From Bacteroidales bacterium (GTDB lineage: Bacteria > Bacteroidota > Bacteroidia > Bacteroidales > F082): a DNA stretch of 11,687 bases. This document shows positions 6,158 through 11,603 of the stretch, one piece after another. A model generated the notes under the pieces. It saw nothing but the letters and a program-made list of their open reading frames with translations. It was not told where the DNA came from and did no database searches. Position 1 is the stretch's first letter; each line of letters opens with the position of its first letter. A program made the position numbers and the translations under genes. Location of the stretch: positions 1 to 11,687 of the forward strand of contig JAFWRA010000160.1 in NCBI GenBank assembly GCA_017508895.1, written 5' to 3'.

Positions 6158-6718
6158 ATGAGTAAAATCTTAGTTAAAGCGCAACAACAAAATGTTTACA
6201 ACCTGAACGGTAGCGGCACCACTGGTCTGGCCTATGTGCTTCGCCCTGTGCGCTACACCACCATGAACGCTGAAGACATCATCAACTACTGTGTGGCCAA
6301 CTCCGTTGTGCCGAAGTCCTACCTGAGCGCCGCGATGGTCGCCATCGCGCAGTGCATTGAGAACTTCCTGCTCAACGGCCACTCGGTGGAGTTCCCCAAC
6401 CTGGGCATCTTCTCCCTTACCTCGAGCGGCATCTCGGAGGCCGACATCAACAAGGTGGGCATGGAACAACTCAACAAGCTCAACGTGCGCTTCCTGCCCT
6501 GTTCCCAACTGAAGGCCGAGGTGGAAGCCGTAGCGCTCGAGTTCGACGGCGTCTACGACATCGCGGGAGAAGAGGTGGTGGGCAACCGCGCCGACGGCAG
6601 CACCAAGTCGTACAAGTACTACAAAAAGGTGCGCCGCGGACAGGCGGGTGCTTCAACGGGTGCTTCGAGCTCAATGCCTCACGGACTGGTGGAAACCCGT
6701 TCGGAAGATGAAGAATGA
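6158..6718 (+). CDS. HU family (HU-HIG type) DNA-binding protein
   Basis: The 186-residue protein is a Bacteroidales HU-like (DNABII superfamily) protein. The stretch from about 30 to 130 has the fold's order: strand RPVRYTTMNAEDIINYC, helix KSYLSAAMVAIAQCIENFLLNG, then HSVEFPNLGIFSL, the signature turn equivalent to HU's GFGTF region, then a long insert and VRFLPC. A low-complexity tail rich in Gly, Ser, Ala and acidic residues follows. It presumably binds and bends DNA. The last bases, ATGATG, overlap the next start. The gene heads a three-gene overlapping unit with the amidase and the lipoprotein, an association common in this order. Its leader is A-rich without a Shine-Dalgarno sequence. 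Confidence 0.87.
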   Translation: MSKILVKAQQQNVYNLNGSGTTGLAYVLRPVRYTTMNAEDIINYCVANSVVPKSYLSAAMVAIAQCIENFLLNGHSVEFPNLGIFSLTSSGISEADINKVGMEQLNKLNVRFLPCSQLKAEVEAVALEFDGVYDIAGEEVVGNRADGSTKSYKYYKKVRRGQAGASTGASSSMPHGLVETRSEDEE

Positions 6719-7227
6719 TGAAACCGGCAAAGAAAAAGGCCATCCGGTATGCCCTCGTAGGGGGCATACTGGTGGCCGGCCTGGCCCTGATGGCGCTCAA
6801 GGCGATGCTGCCCGATGACGGGCGCCGCATCAACGCCATCATCGTCCACTGCACCGCCACACCGCCCGGCATGAAGGTGACCATCGACGACATCGACCGC
6901 TGGCACAAGGCGCGGGGATGGAAGGGCATAGGCTATCATTATGTGGTCGACCTGGACGGGACGGTCTACCAAGGCAGACCCGCCGACTGCGTAGGCGCTC
7001 ATTGCCGTGGGCACAATGCCCACAGCATCGGGGTGTGCTACATCGGCGGCCTCGATGCCCATAATCGTCCTGCCGACACCCGCACGCCCGAACAGAAGGA
7101 GGCCCTCCTCCGACTGATGACCGTACTCAAAAAACGCTATCCCGATGCAAAAGTCTATAGCCACCGGCGTTTCACCAACAAGGCCTGCCCCTGCTTCGAC
7201 GCCGAGAAGGAGTATGGCGGGCTCTGA
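6715..7227 (+). CDS. Membrane-anchored N-acetylmuramoyl-L-alanine amidase (T7-lysozyme type)
   Basis: The 170-residue protein is an Amidase_2 family zinc enzyme that cleaves the bond between N-acetylmuramic acid and L-alanine in peptidoglycan. Visible residues are H45 (IIVHCTAT), Y74-H75 (GYHYVV), H150 (SHRRF) and C158 with K156 (KACPCFD). These match the zinc ligands and catalytic Tyr/Lys of T7 lysozyme. The N-terminus is basic (MMKPAKKKAIR), followed by one hydrophobic helix (about 12-31, glycine/alanine-rich), so it is probably exported and anchored to the inner membrane like signal-arrest-release endolysins. Two start codons, 6715 and 6718, are adjacent; the first overlaps the HU stop. 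The gene overlaps the next one by 14 bp. Confidence 0.9.
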   Translation: MMKPAKKKAIRYALVGGILVAGLALMALKAMLPDDGRRINAIIVHCTATPPGMKVTIDDIDRWHKARGWKGIGYHYVVDLDGTVYQGRPADCVGAHCRGHNAHSIGVCYIGGLDAHNRPADTRTPEQKEALLRLMTVLKKRYPDAKVYSHRRFTNKACPCFDAEKEYGGL

Positions 7228-7708
7228 AGGCCTTGACGCTAAAGACAGGTCTTCCCTGCGGGGGCATGCGGGGATGCCTTTAGTGGCATTGCTACTGATT
7301 CTACTCTTCACGCTTACCGCCTGTCACAGTCACCGCCAAAGCACCGAGACCATCACCATGGCACAGCGGCGGCAGCAACAGCTCCACTACCGCGACACGC
7401 TCTGGAGCCAGCTCAGCCTCCATCTGGAACACCTCACCCTGGAGTGGACGACAGACAGCATGGTGGTCCCAGCCAAGACCCACCTCCGACTCAAGGCCGA
7501 CAAAGCCGAGGTCAGCATGAGGCAACAAACCAAGACCGAGGTACACGTTGAGGAGTGGCAGGAGGACACGGCAAAAGTAGAAAAAGAGAACCATGAAGAC
7601 ACCGAGCCAACACCAAGGGAACGGGCGCGACCCTATGGATGGCGATGGCTGCTATTGGCACTGGGTCTCGCACTCGTTGCAGGCACGATGACGTACAGAA
7701 GACGATAA
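7214..7708 (+). CDS. Lipoprotein with C-terminal membrane helix, u-spanin-like
   Basis: The 164-residue protein has an N-terminal lipobox: the helix PLVALLLILLFTLTAC ends in LTAC (C37 from this start, or C17 from the alternative ATG at 7274). About 105 hydrophilic residues follow, strongly charged and probably helical or extended. A C-terminal helix WRWLLLALGLALVAGTMTY ends in RRR. Lipoprotein N-terminus plus inner-membrane C-terminus is the layout of unimolecular spanins such as T1 gp11, which join outer and inner membranes in the last step of phage lysis. That role is inference. The start at 7214 is preceded by GAGAAGGAG, close to the ATG, and overlaps the amidase by 14 bp. The start at 7274 gives a more ordinary signal peptide length. 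A strong terminator follows at once. Confidence 0.75.
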   Translation: MAGSEGLDAKDRSSLRGHAGMPLVALLLILLFTLTACHSHRQSTETITMAQRRQQQLHYRDTLWSQLSLHLEHLTLEWTTDSMVVPAKTHLRLKADKAEVSMRQQTKTEVHVEEWQEDTAKVEKENHEDTEPTPRERARPYGWRWLLLALGLALVAGTMTYRRR

Positions 7709-7749
7709 AAAAAGAGCAGGCTCGGCGTTGGCCAAGTCTGCTCTTTTTT
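7707..7749. terminator. Bidirectional Rho-independent terminator
   Basis: The stem pairs GAGCAG (7714-7719) with CTGCTC (7738-7743), extended by A-run 7708-7713 against T-run 7744-7749, around an 18-base loop. Because A-run and T-run flank the stem it works for both strands. It directly follows the lipoprotein stop codon and lies between convergent genes, this unit and the minus-strand gene ending at 7977. Confidence 0.9.
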
Positions 7750-7861
7750 AGTTTAGAGTTGAGTGTCTGTGGATGGTGTAGCGTTGAAAGTGTCAAAAAA
7801 CCAATTAATGAATTACTGCGTTCGTTTTCGGGGTACATTATAGTTTCTCTATTACCCCCTC

Positions 7862-7962
7862 CATTCAATCCGTGCCAATCCGTGTTCAAAAAAAACACGT
7901 CATCTGTGTTCATATTTCAACGATTAATTACCGTTAATTGACCACGAATTATCCATTAATTA
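7862..7962. repeat. R3 dispersed repeat, copy 1
   Basis: This stretch has CAATCCGTGCCAATCCGT (7866-7883), identical to 9591-9608. Then comes an A-run with GTGTTCA words, then a 38-base segment (7923-7960) identical to 10217-10254. It lies between the terminator and the 3' end of the AlbA_2 gene. The rest of 7750-7861 holds nothing that I can name beyond a GGGGTACATTATAG word, seen again in altered form near 11441. Confidence 0.8.
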
Positions 7963-7976
7963 CCCGTGTTCAAACT

Positions 7977-9461
7977 TCACTGTGTTCTTTCCAGCAATGC
8001 CTTACCCAAATCTGTCAGATAATAAGCTTGTCCTTTCTTTCTCGGTTTCTCAGGGTAAAGTAGTGCAATATAACCACCTTTAATAGCTGGATTCAAATAT
8101 TTTATCCGGAAATTATCAGGTCCTTTTAGGTTTAACATTTCCATCATATCCTTTACAGTTAAAGTCTTGCTTCCCACCACCTTTAATAGTTTGAGCACAT
8201 ATATATCAGGTTTACTTATGGTCATTGCGTCTTTACCTGCATCTTTACCTGTATCTTTACCTGCATCTTTACCTGCATCTTTACCTGCATCTTTATACTC
8301 CACAGAATAAATCACAGTAATAAACTGACTAGGAGACGACTTGAACACCGGCTTCAGTTCATCCCTATATCCGTCCAGAGCCATCGTCTCATTACAGATA
8401 CGTTTCAATCCACTACCCCGTTTCTCCATATAATCCAACTGAGCCATTACGTCAGCCAACACTGGATTTCGCCTATTCGAAGAAATTTCCTCAATCGGAA
8501 CATCCTGCACCTGCTGTCCGCTATACATCCCACCTGGCGAAGTCACGACAATCCTATCATCATAGATATCCAAATGTACCTCCCCGCCCATCACCGTATA
8601 ATCACGATGAATAAAATGGTTCACACACGCTTCCAGAACAGCTCTCTCTGCATACTCAGGCTTGTTCTTCCTGCCATTAGGCAGTTTCTCCCATCCCTTG
8701 CGGGTGCTGGCTTTTGCAAATGCCATCGCCTCACGAAGCAGTAGCAGGACATTCCCCTTGAACTCTGTATCATTGAGGGCATCGCCTTTCTCCAGTCCAT
8801 CCCATCGTGTGCAATACAGCCGCGATTGACTCAGCCAACAGTCGTCTGCAAACAACGCACCTGCATTTGTCAGATAGCCGTCGTCGGTCACAAGTCCAAA
8901 CGATAGCAAATACTTCTTATTCCAATCCTGCCCAGTACGCTCCTTGAAAGTATTCGCCAACATCACAAACGAATGATCTTCCTTTCTTTTATCGGTGCGC
9001 AACGAATCAAATGTTCTGTTCGATCCCTTCAATACCAACCTCACCATCTCCTCTGCCGTGGCAGGCACGCTTTGACTCCCCTTTCGCACAAAAGCCACAC
9101 GTTGTCCATCGCCCACATAGTAATAGGGAGTATAACTACCGATATTCACTTTTAGTTCCAACACGTCCTGCCCATCAACCCTCCATGGTATCATCTCCAC
9201 ATCGGGCAGCGGATCCAAACGGTCGTTGATTCCTTCACTGATTTTCTCTCCGACTGTTTGAATGTCTCTTAAACCCTTGACGTTTCCATCATTATCCACA
9301 CCAAAAAACAGAGAACCACCTAATCCATTGGCAAAAGCGCTTACACTCTTAAGCCAACTCTTCGGTTTGCCTTCCTCTAACATCACTTTAAAGTCATATG
9401 CCGTACACTCGGCTATCAGAGCTTGAAGCCCCATCGATTTTTGTATTTCTTCTACCATCAT
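7977..9461 (-). CDS. AlbA_2/Schlafen-domain ATP-binding protein (RecG-like HATPase_c_4 family)
   Basis: The 494-residue protein has an N-terminal AlbA_2 domain (PF04326): FKVMLEEGKPKSWLKSVSAFANGLGGSLFFGV (about 24-55), with the typical AFANGxGG and FGVDxDGxVKG signature. The middle carries the GHKL-like HATPase_c_4 module: EACVNHFIHRDY, IYDDRIVVTSPGG, then SSNRRNPVLADVMAQLDYMEKRGSGLKRI. A linker of GKDA repeats (about 390-412) leads to a winged-helix C-terminus, TLTVKDMMEMLNL...YLNPAIKGGYIALLYPEKPRKKGQAYYLTDLGKALL. The family is usually called a putative DNA-binding transcriptional regulator; some Schlafen/AlbA proteins act in phage defence, but this is not shown here. Two ATGs stand at the start. 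No clear promoter lies within 100 bp. It stands alone between R3 repeats and is less GC-rich than the genes to its left. Confidence 0.88.
   Translation of the reverse strand: MMVEEIQKSMGLQALIAECTAYDFKVMLEEGKPKSWLKSVSAFANGLGGSLFFGVDNDGNVKGLRDIQTVGEKISEGINDRLDPLPDVEMIPWRVDGQDVLELKVNIGSYTPYYYVGDGQRVAFVRKGSQSVPATAEEMVRLVLKGSNRTFDSLRTDKRKEDHSFVMLANTFKERTGQDWNKKYLLSFGLVTDDGYLTNAGALFADDCWLSQSRLYCTRWDGLEKGDALNDTEFKGNVLLLLREAMAFAKASTRKGWEKLPNGRKNKPEYAERAVLEACVNHFIHRDYTVMGGEVHLDIYDDRIVVTSPGGMYSGQQVQDVPIEEISSNRRNPVLADVMAQLDYMEKRGSGLKRICNETMALDGYRDELKPVFKSSPSQFITVIYSVEYKDAGKDAGKDAGKDTGKDAGKDAMTISKPDIYVLKLLKVVGSKTLTVKDMMEMLNLKGPDNFRIKYLNPAIKGGYIALLYPEKPRKKGQAYYLTDLGKALLERTQ
8227..8298 (-). repeat. 12-bp minisatellite coding for Gly-Lys-Asp-Ala repeats
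   Basis: Five complete 12-bp units of the type GCATCTTTACCT (one GCG and one GTA variant) plus a partial sixth lie in tandem. On the minus strand they encode GKDA/GKDT repeats joining the ATP-binding region to the winged helix. The unit length keeps the frame, so copy-number change would alter linker length without disrupting the protein. Confidence 0.95.
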
Positions 9462-9526
9462 ATCAAACCCTTATCACTGTCTTTGAAACCACTTTCACAG
9501 TAGTTTTCAGCAACTCAATTATTTCT

Positions 9527-9612
9527 CTCGAACACGGATCCCACGGATTCCGACGGATCTTTGCGACCCCGTCGCAAACAATCATCCGTGCAATCCGTGC
9601 CAATCCGTATTA
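9527..9612. repeat. R3 dispersed repeat, copy 2, with perfect hairpin
   Basis: Repeated CACGGAT/GACGGAT words on the left face ATCCGTG words on the right, giving a nested inverted repeat. At its centre TTTGCGAC (9560-9567) pairs perfectly with GTCGCAAA (9571-9578) across three C residues. The right arm CAATCCGTGCCAATCCGT (9591-9608) is identical to 7866-7883, so the AlbA_2 gene is flanked on both sides by R3 sequence. Confidence 0.75.
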
Positions 9613-9616
9613 AAAA

Positions 9617-9684
9617 AACCGCCCCAATCGAAGATGAGGCGAAGCAAAGATTAATGACAGATTTATGTAAGATTTGTTTCCTTA
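9617..9684 (+). repeat. R2 dispersed repeat, partial copy A
   Basis: It contains the R2 core GGCGAAGCAAAGATTAATGA (9638-9657), identical at 10054-10073 and 11194-11213. The segment AGATTTATGTAAGATTT follows, as in copy D. The leading GATAAGGAC part of the unit is absent. Confidence 0.8.
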
Positions 9685-9691
9685 ACCCTTC

Positions 9692-9745
9692 TTACAGCTC
9701 CGCCCCGTCAGTCACATTCCGTGTTGACAAAGGGCTGGTTTCCAT
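9692..9745 (-). CDS. Possible 17-residue peptide ORF (METSPLSTRNVTDGAEL)
   Basis: The minus-strand frame METSPLSTRNVTDGAEL starts with ATG at 9745 and ends in TAA. It starts 23 bp after the TATTTTTG element at 9769-9776, the normal distance for this phylum. It is followed by GAAGGGTTAAGG and then R2 sequence. No homologue is recognised. It might be a leader peptide, a small protein or the truncated start of a lost gene. The AlbA_2 gene lies 230 bp downstream on the same strand. Confidence 0.35.
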   Translation of the reverse strand: METSPLSTRNVTDGAEL

Positions 9746-9768
9746 GTTTTTATAAGCAAACCGGATTG

Positions 9769-9776
9769 CAAAAATA
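9769..9776 (-). promoter_or_regulatory. -7 promoter element (TATTTTTG), minus strand
   Basis: The minus strand reads TATTTTTG, placing a start site near 9763, just ahead of the 17-codon ORF. A second element, TATCTTTG, lies 40 bp upstream at 9809-9816. These are the nearest promoter matches upstream of the AlbA_2 gene, which would then have a leader of about 300 bases running through R2 and R3 sequence. Confidence 0.45.
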
Positions 9777-9874
9777 TGCATTAATTTGCTTGTTTTGATT
9801 TTCGGGTACAAAGATAAAGGTTTTTCTTATCAAAAACGATACTGTCCCAAAAAGTGTGTCTGAGCGTTGACGCG

Positions 9875-9908
9875 AAAAAAGAGGATGTGCCAGTTTTGAC
9901 ACACCCTC
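9875..9908 (-). terminator. Rho-independent terminator, minus strand, without an adjacent gene
   Basis: On the minus strand GAGGGTGTGTCA pairs along its full length with TGGCACATCCTC (two G-U wobbles) around a four-base loop, and TTTTTT follows at once. Plus-strand RNA would have two mismatches in place of the wobbles, so the minus strand is the functional one. The nearest upstream minus gene is the toxin, ending 500 bp away. It may be the tail of a lost gene or insertion sequence. Confidence 0.75.
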
Positions 9909-9924
9909 GTTCAACATTTTTTAA

Positions 9925-10096
9925 AGATTTATATCAGATTTGACTACGTTGAAATCGAAGATTCGGCGGAGCCAATGCAGAGCATTTGTTTCCCAAATAC
10001 CCCGCCCGATAAGGACAAGCCGCCAAACGAATCTCCGCCACAATCAAATATAAGGCGAAGCAAAGATTAATGATAGATTTACGATAGATTTGCTTC
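9925..10096 (+). repeat. R2 dispersed repeat, copy B (end of one unit and start of the next)
   Basis: The left part, GATTTGACTACGTTGA...ATGCAGAGCATTTG, is the end of one unit. The right part, CCCGATAAGGACAAGCCGCC then the 20-base core (10054-10073), begins the next. Compared with copy D, a 21- to 22-base insertion (from about 9952) splits ACTACGTTGA from ATGCAGAGC. The insertion contains GATTCGGCGGAGCC, similar to an inverted piece of R2 itself. Confidence 0.8.
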
Positions 10097-10107
10097 CTTA
10101 CAATCTC

Positions 10108-10269
10108 GAACACGAATCTCTCGAATCTACACGAATCCTTTAGCCTCCTCGTCGTATTACCATTCGTCTAATTCGTGTCCATTCGTGTTCAAAAAAATCC
10201 GTGTTCCTATTTCAACATTAATTACCGTTAATTGACCACGAATTATCCATTAATATTAATGGTCAATTA
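10108..10269. repeat. R3 dispersed repeat, copy 3, with large palindromes
   Basis: GAACACGAAT (10108-10117) is complementary to ATTCGTGTTC (10181-10190). A 38-base segment (10217-10254) is identical to 7923-7960. TAATTGACCA (10229-10238) pairs perfectly with TGGTCAATTA (10260-10269), with the 16-bp palindrome CCATTAATATTAATGG (10247-10262) overlapping the right arm. No gene is seen. Confidence 0.8.
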
Positions 10270-10289
10270 TACGGCTAATTACACGACAA

Positions 10290-10343
10290 TTAACGTTCAA
10301 AGTTCCCAAGACCTAACAGGTGCAAGCCCTTTGACTTAGCCAT
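10290..10343 (-). CDS. Possible 17-residue peptide ORF (MAKSKGLHLLGLGNFER), weak
   Basis: The minus-strand frame MAKSKGLHLLGLGNFER runs from ATG at 10343 to TAA, preceded by GGAAAGAAGCAACT. It lies between an R2 fragment and R3 copy 3, downstream of the toxin gene on the same strand. There is no promoter element of its own. It may be chance or a gene remnant. Confidence 0.2.
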   Translation of the reverse strand: MAKSKGLHLLGLGNFER

Positions 10344-10356
10344 AGTTGCTTCTTTC

Positions 10357-10397
10357 CAAAAAGCGGCCATCCGATAAGGACCAACCGCCCCAAAAAG
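10357..10397 (+). repeat. R2 dispersed repeat, fragment C
   Basis: CCGATAAGGACCAACCGCC matches the opening of the R2 unit (10009-10026 and 11148-11164) with a few changes. The rest of the unit is missing. It ends next to the toxin stop codon. Confidence 0.65.
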
Positions 10398-10404
10398 GGC
10401 ATCA

Positions 10405-10728
10405 TCATTCGCGCCCTTCCAACGCTTCCTCAATCTTAGAGTCGTCACGATGGTTATTCCAAATAGACAAAATAATAAGTGTCTCGTTATCGTAGCAATA
10501 GATTATTGACGATTTCCTCAGATGAAACACCCTCACTTCGTTTCCCTTATAGAAAAGGTCTTTGTATCTTATTCCCATATCAGGAAAACGTGTCAACCGT
10601 TGGGCACAATCTTTTACCTCAGTATACACCCTTTCTGCCACTCGTTCCCCAAATTCACGGGACACATAAACAAGGGTTTCGTTAAGTTCCGTTTGCGCAT
10701 CTTCAAGCCATTTATGCCTTAAAGCCAT
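10405..10728 (-). CDS. RelE/ParE-family toxin of a type II toxin-antitoxin pair
   Basis: The 107-residue protein has the RelE/ParE fold pattern: KWLEDAQTELNETLVYVSREFG (6-27), AERVYTEVKDCAQRLTRFPDMGIRYKDL, then NEVRVFHLRKSSIIYCYDNETLIILSIWNNHRDDSKI. The segment VRVF...SIIYCYDNETLIILSIWNNHRD is the family's conserved C-terminal sheet. ParE members act on gyrase and RelE members cleave mRNA; the target here cannot be decided. The ATG at 10728 gives MALRHKWL and overlaps the antitoxin's end by 17 bp. A longer frame to 10875 runs inside the antitoxin gene in another phase and is rejected. The order is the usual antitoxin then toxin. Confidence 0.87.
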   Translation of the reverse strand: MALRHKWLEDAQTELNETLVYVSREFGERVAERVYTEVKDCAQRLTRFPDMGIRYKDLFYKGNEVRVFHLRKSSIIYCYDNETLIILSIWNNHRDDSKIEEALEGRE

Positions 10729-10996
10729 AGCGTGATTGGATTTGAGCGAACACTTCATCACCGTCCACGAGTTTGGCACTGCCTTCTTCAAGGCTTTGCA
10801 GTCGTTGCTTGACGATGGAATACATCTCCTCATCGGAATAGGAACAAGGTGGAGCTGGTCGTTTTTGTGAAGCAAACCTAATAAGAGCAGACTCTAACTG
10901 TTCCTCTAACCATGTTTGTAACGCCTGGTCATTAGGAAAAATAGGCTTCACGCGTTCCATCAAAGTGTCGTTGATCCTGATTGTTCTTGTGCACAT
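10712..10996 (-). CDS. Antitoxin partner of the ParE-type toxin
   Basis: The 94-residue protein precedes and overlaps the toxin. Its N-terminus, RTIRINDTLMERVKPIFP, followed by LQTWLEEQLESALIRFA, looks like a ribbon-helix-helix DNA-binding unit (one strand, two helices). A proline-rich hinge KRPAPPCSYSDEE leads to the C-terminal helix KQRLQSLEEGSAKLVDGDEVFAQIQSRYG. That helix resembles the toxin-wrapping tail of RelB/addiction-module antitoxins with its DEVF...I motif. It should neutralise the toxin and repress its own promoter, which lies 20 bp upstream. Family assignment is by pattern only. Both genes sit between R2 fragments. Confidence 0.78.
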   Translation of the reverse strand: MCTRTIRINDTLMERVKPIFPNDQALQTWLEEQLESALIRFASQKRPAPPCSYSDEEMYSIVKQRLQSLEEGSAKLVDGDEVFAQIQSRYGFKA

Positions 10997-11016
10997 AGTG
11001 GGTGTTTATTTCGTTG

Positions 11017-11024
11017 CAAAATTA
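11017..11024 (-). promoter_or_regulatory. -7 promoter element (TAATTTTG) for the toxin-antitoxin operon
   Basis: The minus strand reads TAATTTTG, a TAnnTTTG match, 20 bp before the antitoxin ATG at 10996, implying a very short leader. Confidence 0.65.
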
Positions 11025-11132
11025 TACAAAAAACAAAAACACTGCCAGAAACATCAATATTTTCCTCAAAACAATCTCAATTTCCTCTTAAATACAACAG
11101 AATCTTTTTTGCAGAAGTTGGTGTGGTTGCTT

Positions 11133-11285
11133 TGTAAGCTGTCGTCCGATAAGGACAGGCCGCCAGATGAAGCTCCGCCGCAATCAAAGATAAGGCGAAG
11201 CAAAGATTAATGATAGATTTATGTAAGATTTAACTACGTTGAATGCAGAGCATTTGCTTCCAAAAAACCTCGTCCGAAAAGTACA
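11133..11285 (+). repeat. R2 dispersed repeat, copy D (most complete unit)
   Basis: The order is TCCGATAAGGACAGGCCGCC, GAAGCTCCGCCGCAATC, the core GGCGAAGCAAAGATTAATGA (11194-11213), AGATTTATGTAAGATTT, ACTACGTTGAATGCAGAGCA with TTTGCTTCC. CGTCCGAAAAGTAC then looks like the degraded start of the next unit. This defines R2 as a unit of about 130 bp that can occur in tandem. Confidence 0.8.
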
Positions 11286-11454
11286 ATCTTCATTTATCTC
11301 ACACAGATATCACAGATATCACGGATTTTGTTTGCCTGGCGGCAAATGGGTCTCACCCCTTCATTTCCCACATTCAATTCTCAATTGTTCCCATTCGCAA
11401 AAAGCATTTGTTTTTTACTTTAATCTCCTGTTCTTGTTTTGGGGTACATAATAA
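11286..11454. other. Gene-free stretch with short dispersed words
   Basis: No credible gene is seen. It holds ACAGATATCACAGATATCAC, a 10-bp tandem duplication followed by GGATTTTGTTTGCCTG (11323-11338), identical to 1853-1868 upstream of the hydrolase. GGGGTACATAATAAT (11441 on) resembles 7830-7843. Confidence 0.6.
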
Positions 11455-11550
11455 TCAGGATCTCTCTTTCTTTTTCATGCACAAATCCAACAATTCCTGA
11501 GGAGTCACCACCTTTACTGGAGCGTCATAGTTTACTTTATAATCACTAAT
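11455..11550 (-). pseudogene. Decayed C-terminal tail, possibly of a PIN-family toxin
   Basis: An open minus-strand frame of 31 codons without a start codon reads DYKVNYDAPVKVVTPQELLDL and ends CMKKKERS before TGA; an in-frame TGA lies directly upstream. The V-x-V-V-T-P-x-E-L-L pattern is like the end of PIN_3-type toxins, whose last strand and helix read as I-x-T-P-x-E-F-L. It looks like the surviving tail of a deleted gene. The family call is a guess from one motif. Confidence 0.3.
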
Positions 11551-11555
11551 TCAAG

Positions 11556-11584
11556 TTTCGCAAGTTGCTAACTTGCTATTTTTA
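11556..11584 (+). promoter_or_regulatory. Candidate promoter with dyad operator for the gene at 11604
   Basis: GCAAGTT-GCT-AACTTGC (11560-11576) is a perfect 7-bp inverted repeat. It lies between TTTC (11556-11559) and TATTTTTA (11577-11584), which matches TAnnTTTG in all but the last base. The dyad would sit between the -33 and -7 regions, an autorepressor arrangement. The ATG follows 19 bp later. Confidence 0.5.
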
Positions 11585-11603
11585 ATTGATAGATTTCAAC
11601 AAG

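Noticed and set aside
6679..7311. 210-codon minus-strand frame opposite the amidase
   Set aside because: The plus-strand amidase has all catalytic residues; the antisense frame shows no motif.
7709..9461. AlbA_2 protein as a true RecG helicase
   Set aside because: The helicase Walker A and DEAD-box motifs are absent. The name is inherited from database labels for this AlbA_2/HATPase_c_4 family.
10729..10875. N-terminal extension of the toxin to 10875
   Set aside because: It overlaps most of the antitoxin in another phase, and the family normally starts near the ATG at 10728.
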